The notes under the pieces were generated by a model. That model was not told where the DNA came from. It saw only the letters and a list, made by a program, of their open reading frames with translations, and ran no database searches. A stretch of 63,672 bases of DNA from Candidatus Poribacteria bacterium (GTDB taxonomy: Bacteria; Poribacteria; WGA-4E; WGA-3G), in the NCBI GenBank assembly GCA_022394755.1, contig JAGFCA010000054.1:1-63672 (forward strand), in the 5' to 3' direction. Shown in pieces: positions 1-10,286 of this stretch (position 1 is the first letter of the stretch; each line of letters opens with the position of its first letter). The translations under genes and the position numbers were made by a program.

Positions 1-902
1 AATGTTACACTTTTCCTACAAAGTGTAGGATTGTATCTTGTTATTACACTGCCTTTCCTATTAGTCCCTGTCTGGGTTTGTAGCGAATTAAACCTCTAAT
101 TCTAAAATTTGAAAAAAGTAACAATTTTGTGGTTTTCCTTGATTAGCGATGATTCTGTTTTTACTCTTAAATATTCTCATAACATAATTTTTATCGGCAG
201 ATTCACTCCTGAAAAATCAGATTATTGGATTAGATTATAATACACTTTATATTACTACTATGTATTATAATAATTCTCTATATGTTATTGTAACGTGAGT
301 TTTTTATGTCAATGTACATTTGCCTATATGATATTAGTTGCTTTGTCATTTATTTTCTTCAATTTATTTTTATATATTATGCATGTTATCTGAAACGCTG
401 TTAGTCGCCTGCTATTTGTCCCTTATGTCAGAATCTCGGATTACACGGAGAAGAAGGCTTTGGATAGTGATGGTTTGCTTTTTTGAATCGCGGATGATAT
501 AGGATTACGCTGAGAATCGGTCTTGCAACATTTATTGTTTGATCCCGGAATCTGAATAGGATTTCACACATTTCGTCCCTCAAATTAGGAATCAAGAATC
601 AGGAATCAGAATCAACGGTATGAACCCCATTTAGGAGTTCCCCGGGTATGAATGCAGTTTGGTATCCTCGAGTATGAACACCTGATGGCATTAACTCAGG
701 GTTCCCCGATACTCATACTATCAAGTTCATGTAAATTTAGGATTTTTGTCAGGTAATAGATCACTCAATAATTAAAAGGGGAGGAAGGAGAATTACAAAA
801 AGAAATTGGTTTGGAGAGATTGTATTTCTAATAGTTTAATGTAGGTGTCACAGTTACATAGAGAAAATGGCTGTGACACCTGTAAAATTAAGTAATGAGA
901 AT
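1..902. other. Non-coding region with degenerate dispersed repeat
   Basis: No convincing gene is visible. The part from about 291 to 735 belongs to a repeat family also seen at 11690-11955, 21865-22460 and 56355-56890. Shared strings include CGGTCTTGCAACATTTATTG at 518-537, which recurs with one mismatch at 56472-56491, the phrase ACACATTTCG, and GAATCAACGGTATGAA followed by CATTTAG and TTCCCCGGG. The motif TAACGTGAGTT near 290-301 resembles the left end of the small inverted-repeat element at 30820. A degenerate inverse copy, ACTATCAAGTTCATGTAA, lies near 716-734. A small hairpin ACACTTT/AAAGTGT sits at 7-26. Confidence 0.5.
843..881 (-). terminator. GTGTCACAG hairpin after HAF gene 1
   Basis: An 11-bp perfect stem (843-853 with 871-881, arms AGGTGTCACAG and CTGTGACACCT) lies just past the stop codon of the minus-strand HAF gene that ends at 903. 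The same stem sequence follows the two paralogous genes, at 4562-4602 and 7403-7443. There is no strong U-tract, so termination or 3-prime-end protection is inferred from position. Confidence 0.6.
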
Positions 903-3605
903 CTATTTTACTATAACAAGTCGTCGCGTTTGTTGATATGTAGGTGTGGTCAACTGATAAAAGTATATGCCACTTGACACTTGTTCACCAAGTACATTTC
1001 GTCCATCCCAATATGCAGCACGATCACGACTATTATAGAATCCTGGGGATTGTATTCCAAGCGGAAGAGACCGAATCAACTTTCCGGTTGTATCATAAAT
1101 TTTTACCGAAACTGAACTCTCTTCTGACAGTTGATATGGAATCCAAGTCTCAGGATTAAATGGATTCGGGTAATTCTGTAAGAGTTGGTTGTTTATAGGT
1201 TTACCGATTCCATCAATATTAACCGATAACATAGCGTTAACCAAATCTTGAGGTGATACTTTTAAACGAAGAGTTCGTGATTCAATATTTCCATCAGGAG
1301 CAACGACTTGTATTTCAATTACATCTGCAACCTTCACGACACTGTTTCTTGTTAGATCAGCAGTAGCAGCAGCGAAATAATCTCCATTAACAATTGTGGA
1401 AATCGTCTTGTTCGTTCTAATGTTCCGCACAATTACTTTGTATCCGTCATAAGTAGATTTTCCATCTAACTTACCACTTACGACAAATGCCCAAGCTTCT
1501 TTTGGGGTCTCCAAGGATATGGTGGGTGCCGCAGCAGTTTCAGTTGGATTCATCCAGCGCGATCCGATGAAAGCAAAGTTGCGTTCCTGTGGAACATTCA
1601 CGATATAGCCTTGTGAGCCTTCAATTGGAAATCCGTCATTAGGTGAATCAGGTGTCCAACCGATGAACTGTTGGCTTTTTGCGTCAAGTGCTATCACCAT
1701 TGTTGCCCCGGCAATCCCCGCAAGTGATTTTGCAGTCATTGGTTTTGGAGGAGCTAAAGGTACAGAAAGCATGTTTAAGCCTTTAGCCAGTGTGATAGTG
1801 TAGCTGTTGGAATAACTTTCTGCTTTCATTCGTGAGGTAAGTTTCGCTATAAACCCATGCCTACGTCCATCGGGTGAATCATAGTGTCCGACGACAGAAC
1901 CGTCTTGATTTATATTGAAACCTTCTGTACTAACGCTGCCCGGAAACTCCAATTCATGTAGTCCATATAGGTATGATCCAACATAGGACCGTGGAAGATC
2001 ACCGACCGCTTTGGCTCGTGCAATCACGAACACGCCACTTCCTTCTGCATCGTTTATCCCGTGTAAGAAAAAGTATTCCAGATTGGTAGGATCCAGATAG
2101 TCCAAAAGAATAAACCTACCAGTCGGTGTACGTGCAAATGCATGATATATTCCATCAGAATCTATGTAGCTGCCTATGATAGAACCTGCAGCATTTACAA
2201 AATCTGCAAAAGTAGCAGTAGCTTCAGGAACTTCAACAATTTCGTCACCAGAGAATCCACGGCGAACACCATCATTTCCAATAAAATTACCTGTCAGTGC
2301 GCCAGTTGAATCACTAAAACCGTATATAAACGTTTCTTTTGCACCTGGAAAATCGTATTGTCGTAACTCGCCATTTTCTAATATGACCCCATGATAGAGA
2401 CCTTCTTTATCCATATAGTGTCCAGCGGCCACTCCATTATTTCCCAAAGCATAGAAAAAAGTACTTTGTGAATCAGGGAAATCGTATGTTGTAAAAACGC
2501 CATCAATAAGCGTAAAGCCGATGGTTTTTTCACCATCAATACTGCGTGTATTTCCAGCGTAACCCTCAAAGTCACTACTAGCAGTCACCTCTAAAAAATC
2601 CACGCCCGGAACATCAATACTCTCATAGACATAGTTGAATTCGGGTGCTGGAAGATAAGCTATATCTCTAAATTTTTCAGCAGTTTCCTCAGTTGGTTTT
2701 GCGATAAAACCGTGTCTACGTCCATCTGCAGTGTCATAGTATCCGACGACCGAACCGTCCTGATTTATATTGTATCCTTCTGTACTTACGCTGCCCGGAA
2801 ACTCCAGTTCAGATAATCCTTGCTGTGATGTACCTACATAGGAACGGGGACGGTCTCCGATCGCTTTAGCTCGAGTAACGATAATCCTTGTATCGGTGAT
2901 TCCGTGGACAAAAGAGTATTCCAGATTACTTGGATCCAAATAGGTATGAAAGACAAACGTGCCATTTGAAGTCCGTACATAAGGATGATATAGACCGTCA
3001 GCATCTATGTAACTTCCTGTAACAGACCCCGATGCATTAACAAAGTCGGCATAGGTTGCAGTTGCTTCTGGCACCTCAATTATTATGTCCCCAGAGAATC
3101 CTCGACGAACGCCAGCAGCGTCTGTAAAATTACCCGTCAGGACACCCAACGAATCACTATAACCGTATATTTCTGTTTCAATGGAATTCGGAAAATCGTA
3201 TTGCCTTAACACATCATTTTCTAAGATGACACCGTGATGAAGCCCATCGGTATCCTCGAAGTATCCGGCAGCTATACCATTGTTGCCGAATGCATAAAAA
3301 TATGTGTTCTTTGAACCTGGGAAATCATAGGTAGTAAAAACGCCATCAATCAATGTAAAGCCGACGATTTTTTCACCATCATCACTCCGCGTGTTACCTG
3401 CGTAATCTTCAAAGTCGCTACTCGCAGTTAATTCTAAAAAGTCCACACCCGGAACATCAATACTTTCATAAGTGAAGATGAATTCCGGTGATGGAGGAGA
3501 TGAGGTATTATTGGTTTGTGCTTCGGTATTTGTTATAATAAAGAAATTAACGCACATGAACAGTACAATTGTATATAAATAAATATTTCTAATCTGAATA
3601 TGCAT
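903..3605 (-). CDS. Secreted HAF-repeat protein 1 with C-terminal sorting tail
   Basis: A 900-residue secreted protein with a hydrophobic signal peptide at residues 1-29. Two homologous blocks of about 280 residues follow (roughly 40-305 and 320-595). They are built of short repeats of the type G-x-D-G-xx-HGF and D-GVFTTYDFPGS, which is the pattern of the HAF extracellular repeat family and is probably beta-propeller-like. A conserved module with GLNMLSVPLAPP (about 600-690) and a module with AWAFVVSGKLDGKSTYDGY follow. Residues 808-900 form a FlgD/T9SS-like tail with NYPNPFNPETWIPY and end in RRLVIVK. The start has an AAGG about 8 nt upstream. No enzymatic motif is visible, so surface or adhesive display is inferred only. 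It is a paralogue of the genes at 4611 and 7464. Confidence 0.85.
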   Translation of the reverse strand: MHIQIRNIYLYTIVLFMCVNFFIITNTEAQTNNTSSPPSPEFIFTYESIDVPGVDFLELTASSDFEDYAGNTRSDDGEKIVGFTLIDGVFTTYDFPGSKNTYFYAFGNNGIAAGYFEDTDGLHHGVILENDVLRQYDFPNSIETEIYGYSDSLGVLTGNFTDAAGVRRGFSGDIIIEVPEATATYADFVNASGSVTGSYIDADGLYHPYVRTSNGTFVFHTYLDPSNLEYSFVHGITDTRIIVTRAKAIGDRPRSYVGTSQQGLSELEFPGSVSTEGYNINQDGSVVGYYDTADGRRHGFIAKPTEETAEKFRDIAYLPAPEFNYVYESIDVPGVDFLEVTASSDFEGYAGNTRSIDGEKTIGFTLIDGVFTTYDFPDSQSTFFYALGNNGVAAGHYMDKEGLYHGVILENGELRQYDFPGAKETFIYGFSDSTGALTGNFIGNDGVRRGFSGDEIVEVPEATATFADFVNAAGSIIGSYIDSDGIYHAFARTPTGRFILLDYLDPTNLEYFFLHGINDAEGSGVFVIARAKAVGDLPRSYVGSYLYGLHELEFPGSVSTEGFNINQDGSVVGHYDSPDGRRHGFIAKLTSRMKAESYSNSYTITLAKGLNMLSVPLAPPKPMTAKSLAGIAGATMVIALDAKSQQFIGWTPDSPNDGFPIEGSQGYIVNVPQERNFAFIGSRWMNPTETAAAPTISLETPKEAWAFVVSGKLDGKSTYDGYKVIVRNIRTNKTISTIVNGDYFAAATADLTRNSVVKVADVIEIQVVAPDGNIESRTLRLKVSPQDLVNAMLSVNIDGIGKPINNQLLQNYPNPFNPETWIPYQLSEESSVSVKIYDTTGKLIRSLPLGIQSPGFYNSRDRAAYWDGRNVLGEQVSSGIYFYQLTTPTYQQTRRLVIVK

Positions 3606-4610
3606 AATAAAAACCTTACTTAGAGGAACTTAATCTCCTACAAATCTTTGTTTGATAAATAAAATCGGTAAGTAGAGAACTCTTTAGTTATCATGAAGTT
3701 TACTAAAAACTCCTTAAACTAACGGGTTGTCTGAAGTATATTATAACACTAATTGTTCAAATTTACGACTTTTTCTTCTGTGTATTAACCAAATAAAGCA
3801 GAGCGAATGTTACCAAATACCGAGTAAAGAACACAGGTGGTAATCCCTAAGCCCTTTATCCATAGATAATAAATAACCACACTTGTGTCTATCCATAATA
3901 AATAAGACAATAATTCTATAATAATATTATGGTTATGTTGGATTCCATCTGTTATTAATGTTTCAAACCATGTTAACTATAGCGAACTTGAACAGAATTA
4001 ACAGTAAGTATTTATATTGTTATTGATTTTAAACATAATTTCGATAAGTGTCGTGGAATATCCTTCATAAACACAATATCATTTCCAGATTGCCTCAATC
4101 GTCAAATTTATATAGCCGTATCTTCTGCGCTTATGAAGCGTGATCACCAGGTCTTATATTGTGGATCTATCAATCAACACAGAATGCGCGTATGGTATTC
4201 ACAGGATTAAACTTCATGTAGTTTCAGTCCAAGGCAATTTAAATAAATTGGCAGCATAGGTGTATATTTGGTGTGGTCTGTATATCTTTGGATTGTTTTG
4301 AGATGTTTGGATTACAGACTACACAGATAGCATAGACTTCTTGGATAAGAGGATTTGGTTGGATAATATTCTTGTCAGAATAGCAGATCTTGTGGAGAAT
4401 GTAGGACGTGAAAGCACTATCCTATGGGTATGAAAATATCGGTGCATACGTTTCGTATTTATGAGATATGTAGTACTAAGGGTTTATATTAAACTCGCGT
4501 AATTAATGAACTTTGCAGCTATTAATGAATTTCTAAAACACTCCTTACCTTATATTTATACTATGTGTCACAATTACACTGATAGCATAACTGTGACACA
4601 TATAATGATA
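3606..4610. other. 1-kb gene-free spacer between HAF paralogues
   Basis: No ORF of convincing length or composition is seen on either strand, and no tRNA-like fold was recognised. The stretch is A+T-rich with short runs reminiscent of the dispersed repeats (for example ATGGTATTCACAGGATTAAAC near 4193). It includes the promoter region of the HAF gene that starts at 3605, and its right edge holds the hairpin at 4562-4602. The spacer between the other two paralogues is only about 170 bp, so this one may hold a decayed insertion. Confidence 0.4.
4562..4602 (-). terminator. GTGTCACA hairpin after HAF gene 2
   Basis: A perfect 11-bp stem (4562-4572 TATGTGTCACA with 4592-4602 TGTGACACATA) sits 9 bp beyond the stop codon of the minus-strand gene that ends at 4611. 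Its stem sequence matches the hairpins behind the two paralogues. Confidence 0.6.
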
Positions 4611-7289
4611 CTATTTTACTATAACAAGTCGTCGCGTTTGTTGAAATGTCGGTGTCGTCAATTGATAAAAGTATATGCCACTTGACACTTGTTCACCAAG
4701 TACATTTCGTCCATCCCAATACGCAGCACGATCACGACTATTATAGAATCCTGGGGATTGTATTCCAAACGGAAGAGATCGAATCAACTTCCCTGTTGTG
4801 TCATAGATTCTAACCGAAACTGAACTCTCTTCAGCCAGTTGATATGGAATCCAAGTCTCAGGATTAAATGGATTCGGGTAATTCTGTAAGAGTTGGTTGT
4901 TTATAGGCTTACCGATTCCATCAATATTAACCGATAACAAAGCGTTAACCAAATCTTGAGGTGATACTTTTAAACGAAGAGTTCGTGATTCAATATTTCC
5001 ATCAGGAGCAATGACCTGTACTTCAATTTCATCTCCAACATTAACGACACTTTTTCTTGTTAGATCAGCAGTAGCAGCAGCGAAATAATCTCCTTCAACA
5101 TTTGTAGTAATAGTATTGTCCGTTCTTAGGTTTCGTACAATTACTTTGTATCCGTCATAAGTAGATTTTCCATCTAACTTACCACTTACGACAAAAGCCC
5201 AAGTTTCTTGTGAAAATTGTAGCGGATTTACAGCAGGTGATGCTGCGTCTTCTGAAGGAGTTGTCCAACGTGAACCAGTAAAAGCGAAATTCCGTGGTTT
5301 TGGTACATTGACAATATATCCTTGTCCACCCTCAACTGGAAATCCATCATTAGGAGCATTAGGTGTCCAACCGATAAAGCTTTGACTTTTTGCATCAAGG
5401 GCAATCACCATTGTTGATCCAGTAATACCTGCGAGTGACTTTGCAGTCATTGGGGTTGGTGGTGCTAATGGTACAGACAACATATTGAGACCCTGTGTTA
5501 ACTTGATATTGAATATGTTTCCATAAAAGTCACTTACTTCCTCAGTAGCAGGTTTCGCTATAAATCCGTGTGTACGACCATCTGCGGATTTGTAATTTCC
5601 TACGATTGAGCCGTCTTGATTAATATTATAACCTTCTGTGGTTACACTGCCTGGTACTTGTAATTCTACTCTACCACGATTTGTTCCGAATGTCGCTCCG
5701 AAATAAGTTCGTGGTATATCGTCGATTCTCTTGGAGCGCAGGACGTATACACCGGCATCATTGATACCGTGAAAAAACAGGAATTCTAAATTTTCTGCCT
5801 CAGGTTCAACAACTGATCTCAATCCACCATCCGGATCCCGTACAAAGCCATGAAATATACCGTTAGTGTCAACATAAGTTCCGTATAGACGACCTTCTGC
5901 GTTTATAAAATCCGAATAGGTTTCTAATGCTCCAGGGAACCCAAGTATTTCATCTCCGGTAAATCCGCGACGAATACCAGATTCATCAACATAATTCCCG
6001 GTCATAGCACCTGTAGAATCACTAATACCCCATATCTCAGTCTCAACTGAACCGGGAAAATCATAGGGTTCCAACTCACCATCTCGCAAAACAACCCCAT
6101 GGTGTAGACCGTTGCTATCTTCATAATAACCTGCGGCATCACCATTATTACCTAATGCATAGAAGAATGTATTAATTGCCCCAGGAAAATCATAAGTAGT
6201 AAAAATACCATCAATAAGAGTGAAAGCAACTGTTTTTTCACCATCAGGACTAAGAGTATTGCCAGCGTAATCCTCAAAATCGCTACTTGCAGTCAATTGT
6301 AAGAAATCAATACCTGGGACATCAATATTCTGATATGTAAACTTGAAGGTAGAGGGTGGTGGGGGTGGGGTTTCTGTTGGTTTAGCGACAAATCCATATA
6401 TCTGTCCATCTGCTGTTTCATAGTGACCTACAATTGAACCATCCTGATTAATATTATACCCCTCTGTGCTTACACTACCTGGAACTTGTAATTCTTTTCT
6501 GCCACGATTGGTTCCGATATAGGTACGTGTTACATCGCCAATTTTCTTAGAACGCAGGACGTATACACCGGCATCATTGATACCGTGAAAAAACAGGAAT
6601 TCTAAATTTGCTGCATCTGGTAGTTCAAGTGATCTCAACCCACTATCCCCTTCCCGGGCAAACGCATGAAATATACCGTTAGTGTCAACATAAGTCCCGA
6701 TAAGACGACCTTCTGTGTTTACAAAATCTATATAGGTTTCTGGTGCCCCAGGATACTCAATTATTACATCTCCGATAAATCCACGACGAATACCAGACTC
6801 ATCAACATAATTCCCATTGAATTCACCTGTAGAATCATTAATACCCCATATTTCAGTCTCAACTGAGCCGGGGTAATCATAGGGTTCCAACTCACCATCT
6901 TGCAAAACAACCCCTCGGTGTAGACCGTTGCTATCTTCATAATAACCTGCGGCATCACCATTATTACCTAATGCATAGAAGAATGTATTAATTGCACCAG
7001 GAAAATCATAGGTCTTAAATACACCATCAATGATAGTAAAACCTACCAACTTGTTTCCATCGGAATTCATTGTTGTACCGGCGTAGTCTCCAAAATCACT
7101 ACTTGAACTTAATTGTAAGAAATCTACTCCAGAAACGCGTATACTTTCAAAAGAATATTTTGATTCTGATATGGTAGGAATTGGTTCTATACTAACTTCC
7201 GCATCTGCCGTAATTGGTAAATAAAAACTTTGACACACAAACAAAATTATAGAGATATATAAAAAGTTAGTTGATAAACGTATATTCAT
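4611..7289 (-). CDS. Secreted HAF-repeat protein 2 with C-terminal sorting tail
   Basis: An 892-residue paralogue of the flanking genes, with a signal peptide (about 1-30), two HAF-repeat blocks, the GLNMLSVPLAPP module, the SGKLDGKSTYDGY module, and a C-terminal tail with NYPNPFNPETWIPY. The start follows AAGGAG. The two internal blocks carry long identical DNA tracts: 79 nt at 6101-6179 equal to 6917-6995, and 57 nt at 5737-5793 equal to 6553-6609. This shows recent duplication or gene conversion inside the gene. From the GLNMLSVPLAPP module onward the protein is almost the same as the product of the gene at 7464. Function is unknown beyond secretion and repeat architecture. Confidence 0.85.
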   Translation of the reverse strand: MNIRLSTNFLYISIILFVCQSFYLPITADAEVSIEPIPTISESKYSFESIRVSGVDFLQLSSSSDFGDYAGTTMNSDGNKLVGFTIIDGVFKTYDFPGAINTFFYALGNNGDAAGYYEDSNGLHRGVVLQDGELEPYDYPGSVETEIWGINDSTGEFNGNYVDESGIRRGFIGDVIIEYPGAPETYIDFVNTEGRLIGTYVDTNGIFHAFAREGDSGLRSLELPDAANLEFLFFHGINDAGVYVLRSKKIGDVTRTYIGTNRGRKELQVPGSVSTEGYNINQDGSIVGHYETADGQIYGFVAKPTETPPPPPSTFKFTYQNIDVPGIDFLQLTASSDFEDYAGNTLSPDGEKTVAFTLIDGIFTTYDFPGAINTFFYALGNNGDAAGYYEDSNGLHHGVVLRDGELEPYDFPGSVETEIWGISDSTGAMTGNYVDESGIRRGFTGDEILGFPGALETYSDFINAEGRLYGTYVDTNGIFHGFVRDPDGGLRSVVEPEAENLEFLFFHGINDAGVYVLRSKRIDDIPRTYFGATFGTNRGRVELQVPGSVTTEGYNINQDGSIVGNYKSADGRTHGFIAKPATEEVSDFYGNIFNIKLTQGLNMLSVPLAPPTPMTAKSLAGITGSTMVIALDAKSQSFIGWTPNAPNDGFPVEGGQGYIVNVPKPRNFAFTGSRWTTPSEDAASPAVNPLQFSQETWAFVVSGKLDGKSTYDGYKVIVRNLRTDNTITTNVEGDYFAAATADLTRKSVVNVGDEIEVQVIAPDGNIESRTLRLKVSPQDLVNALLSVNIDGIGKPINNQLLQNYPNPFNPETWIPYQLAEESSVSVRIYDTTGKLIRSLPFGIQSPGFYNSRDRAAYWDGRNVLGEQVSSGIYFYQLTTPTFQQTRRLVIVK

Positions 7290-7402
7290 AATAGATACTC
7301 CTTACTTCTTAATCTATAATTTCTTCTGAGTTTAATTCGAATCGACAAAATGAACTGAAGGTATTAGATTGAAGTATTGTTCTTTCTTGGTTTACATGGA
7401 AT

Positions 7403-7443
7403 CAGGTGTCACAGTTACAAAGAAACAATAACTGTGACACCTG
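7403..7443 (-). terminator. GTGTCACAGTTA hairpin after HAF gene 3
   Basis: A perfect 15-bp stem (7403-7417 CAGGTGTCACAGTTA with 7429-7443) and 11-nt loop lie 20 bp after the stop codon of the HAF gene ending at 7464. It is the strongest of three homologous hairpins, one behind each paralogue. Confidence 0.7.
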
Positions 7444-7463
7444 TTAAATCTGAGAGTAAATCT

Positions 7464-10163
7464 CTATTTTACTATAACGAGTCGTCGTGTTTGTTGATAT
7501 GTTGGTGTCGTCAATTGATAAAAATAGATGCCGCTTGACACTTGTTCACCAAATACATTTCGTCCATCCCAATACGCGGCACGATCACGACTATTATAGA
7601 ATCCTGGGGATTGTATTCCAATCGGAAGAGACCGAATCAACTTTCCTGTTGTGTCATAGATTTTTACCGAAACTGAACTCTCTTCTGACAGTTGATATGG
7701 AATCCAAGTTTCAGGATTAAACGGATTCGGGTAATTCTGTAAGAGTTGGTTGTTTATGGGTTTACCGATTTCATCAATATTAACCGATAACATAGCGTTA
7801 ACCAAATCTTCAGGTGATACTTTCAAACGAAGAGTTCGTGATTCAATATTTCCATCTGGAGCAATGACCTGTACTTCAATTACATCTCCAACATTAACGA
7901 CACTTTTTCTTGTTAGATCAGCAGTAGCAGCAGCGAAATAATCTCCTTCAACATTTGCGGAAATCGTATTGTTCGTTCTTATGTTCCGCACAATTACTTT
8001 GTATCCGTCATAAGTAGATTTTCCATCTAACTTACCACTTACGACAAAAGCCCAAGTTTCTTGTGAAAACTGTAGCGGATTTACAGCAGGTGATGCTGCG
8101 TCTTCTGAATGAGTTGTCCAACGTGAACCAGTAAAAGCGAAATTCCGTGGTTTTGGTACATTGACAATATATCCTTGTCCACCCTCAACTTGAAATCCAT
8201 CATTAGGAGCGTTTGGTGTCCATCCAATAAAACTTTGGCTTTTAGCCTCAAGTGCAATCACCATAGTTGATCCAGTAATACCCGCAAGTGACTTTGCAGT
8301 CATGGGTGTTGGTGGTGCTAATGGTACAGACAACATGTTTAACCCTTTAGAAAGTGTCATATTGAAAGTATTGTCAAAAAAGTCACTCAGTGCTTTTGTC
8401 ACAGGTCGAGCAATGAATCCGTGTGTACGACCATCATCGGATTTATAGTTCCCTACAATTGAACCGTCCTGATTGATATTATAACCTTCTGTGCTTACAC
8501 TTCCCGGATAGTTTAATTCAACAAGACCATGCTGAAATGAACCAACATAGGTACGTGGTATATCATTATATTTCTGTGCCCTGCCAACCAGAGTACCTAC
8601 ATCATTTATTCCGTGGAGAAAAAAGTATTCATAATCAGATGCATTCTGCAGATCAATGGATAAGAATCTTCCATTTGCAGTAAGTGTAAATGGATGGAAT
8701 GTACCATCTGGGTCTACATAACTGCCTACCATACGACCTTCTGTGTTAATAAAGTCAGCATAAGTTTCAGGTGCATTTGGGAATTCAACAATTCTTTCTC
8801 CGGAAAATCCGCGCCGAATACCAGATTCATCTATAAAGTTCCCTGTTAATGCTCCTGTGGCATCACTATAGCCATATATGAAGGTTTGAACAGCACCCGG
8901 AAAATCAAATTGACTTAACTCACCATTTATTAAAATTACCCCATGGAATAGTCCATCGCTATCTTCATAGTGTCCAGCTGCATCACCATTATTTCCCAAT
9001 GCATAGAAAAAAGTGTTTTTTGATCCGGGAAAATCATAGGTCGAAAATACTCCGTCGATAAGCGTAAACCCTACAGTTTTTTGACCATCAGCACTGTGGG
9101 TATTTCCTGCGTAATCCTCAAAATCACTACTTGCCGTTAACTCCAAGAAATCTACACCAGGGATGTTGATGCTTTCAAAAGTATAGTTAAATTCAGTTTG
9201 TGGTACAAGAGGTTCAACAGGCACAGGAACATCTGTTTCAGAGATGAGACGGGCGATGAAACCGTGTGTGCGTCCATCGTCTGAAACATAGTTTCCTACA
9301 ATAGAACCGTCTTGATTGATATTATATCCTTCTGTACTTAGACTACCAGGTACTTTGAAGTCTTTTAATCCTTCTCTAAATGTCCCAACAAAAGTAATTG
9401 GTGCCTCGCCCTTCGGTTTTGCTCTGGCAACCATAGTACCTGCATCGTTGATACCGTGGACAAAAAAGTAATCCAATAGAGCGGCTCTGGGCAGGTCAAT
9501 TGATACATACCTACCTGCCGGTGTTCGAATATATGGGTGGTAAATCCCATCTTGATCTACATAGCTGCCAACCATGCCACCACTGGCATTCACAAAATCA
9601 GCGAAGGTTTCTTTTGCTCCTGGATATTCAATTATTTCATCCGCGGAAAACCCTCTTCGTATACCAGATTCATCAATAAAATTACCAGTTAATGCCCCAG
9701 TAGAATCACTAATTCCGTATAGAAATGTTTCAACAGCCCCTTGGAAGTCATATTGACTTAATTCTCCATTTTTTAATACAACTCCGTGGAACAATCCTTC
9801 GCTATCTTGATAATGTCCAGCTGCATCCCCATTATTGCCGAGTGCATAGAAATATGTATTCTGTGATCCGGGAAAATCGTAGGTGGTAAATACACCATCA
9901 ATGAGAGTAAACCCGACAGTTTTTTGACCATCATCACTATGTGTATTTCCAGCGTAATCTTCAAAGTCACTACTTGCGGTTACTTCTAAGAAATCTACAC
10001 CTTCCACCTCAATAGTTTCAAACATATAATTGGAACTGACTGATAGTAAACCAGATTCAGAATTTTCTTGTGCTATTAAGTTCGCTTGGAAAAAAGCAGA
10101 TATGACAAATAAGAGGGTTAATATATAAAAGAAGTAAATGGTTCTAAATTTTAATTGCATCAT
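7464..10163 (-). CDS. Secreted HAF-repeat protein 3 with C-terminal sorting tail
   Basis: The open frame extends to 10199, but the start is placed at the ATG at 10163 because GGAGG at 10171-10175 lies 7 nt upstream of it. The protein begins MMQLKFRTIYFFYILTLLFV, a signal peptide. Two HAF-repeat blocks follow, each opening with a sequence like FLEVTASSDFEDYAGNTHS, then the GLNMLSVPLAPP module, the SGKLDGKSTYDGY module and the NYPNPFNPETWIPY tail ending RRLVIVK. It is the first gene of the cluster in the direction of transcription. Each paralogue has its own hairpin and ribosome-binding site, so the three are probably transcribed separately. Function is not recognised; extracellular attachment is inferred. 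Confidence 0.85.
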   Translation of the reverse strand: MMQLKFRTIYFFYILTLLFVISAFFQANLIAQENSESGLLSVSSNYMFETIEVEGVDFLEVTASSDFEDYAGNTHSDDGQKTVGFTLIDGVFTTYDFPGSQNTYFYALGNNGDAAGHYQDSEGLFHGVVLKNGELSQYDFQGAVETFLYGISDSTGALTGNFIDESGIRRGFSADEIIEYPGAKETFADFVNASGGMVGSYVDQDGIYHPYIRTPAGRYVSIDLPRAALLDYFFVHGINDAGTMVARAKPKGEAPITFVGTFREGLKDFKVPGSLSTEGYNINQDGSIVGNYVSDDGRTHGFIARLISETDVPVPVEPLVPQTEFNYTFESINIPGVDFLELTASSDFEDYAGNTHSADGQKTVGFTLIDGVFSTYDFPGSKNTFFYALGNNGDAAGHYEDSDGLFHGVILINGELSQFDFPGAVQTFIYGYSDATGALTGNFIDESGIRRGFSGERIVEFPNAPETYADFINTEGRMVGSYVDPDGTFHPFTLTANGRFLSIDLQNASDYEYFFLHGINDVGTLVGRAQKYNDIPRTYVGSFQHGLVELNYPGSVSTEGYNINQDGSIVGNYKSDDGRTHGFIARPVTKALSDFFDNTFNMTLSKGLNMLSVPLAPPTPMTAKSLAGITGSTMVIALEAKSQSFIGWTPNAPNDGFQVEGGQGYIVNVPKPRNFAFTGSRWTTHSEDAASPAVNPLQFSQETWAFVVSGKLDGKSTYDGYKVIVRNIRTNNTISANVEGDYFAAATADLTRKSVVNVGDVIEVQVIAPDGNIESRTLRLKVSPEDLVNAMLSVNIDEIGKPINNQLLQNYPNPFNPETWIPYQLSEESSVSVKIYDTTGKLIRSLPIGIQSPGFYNSRDRAAYWDGRNVFGEQVSSGIYFYQLTTPTYQQTRRLVIVK

Positions 10164-10258
10164 AGAGAATCCTCCGCAAATTAATTGACAATTCAGCAAA
10201 CTTCAGTAAACTTGAATATTCTCTATAGAATTCTTGAAGTCTGTTTTATAAATTTTCT

Positions 10259-10286
10259 TAATATGGTATTCGTAATATGGTATTCT
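10259..10286. repeat. Short tandem repeat TAATATGGTATTC x2
   Basis: Two adjacent 14-nt units (10259-10272 and 10273-10286) share TAATATGGTATTC. They lie upstream of the HAF gene starting at 10163, in its likely promoter region. The significance is unknown. Confidence 0.4.

Noticed and set aside
1..902. CRISPR-like array
   Set aside because: The repeated phrases in the spacers differ in spacing and order and have no constant repeat-spacer unit; no cas gene is in the window.
3606..4610. Small RNA or tRNA gene in the 1-kb spacer
   Set aside because: No cloverleaf, T-loop GTTCRA or strong GC-rich stem was found; remains only a gene-free region by eye.
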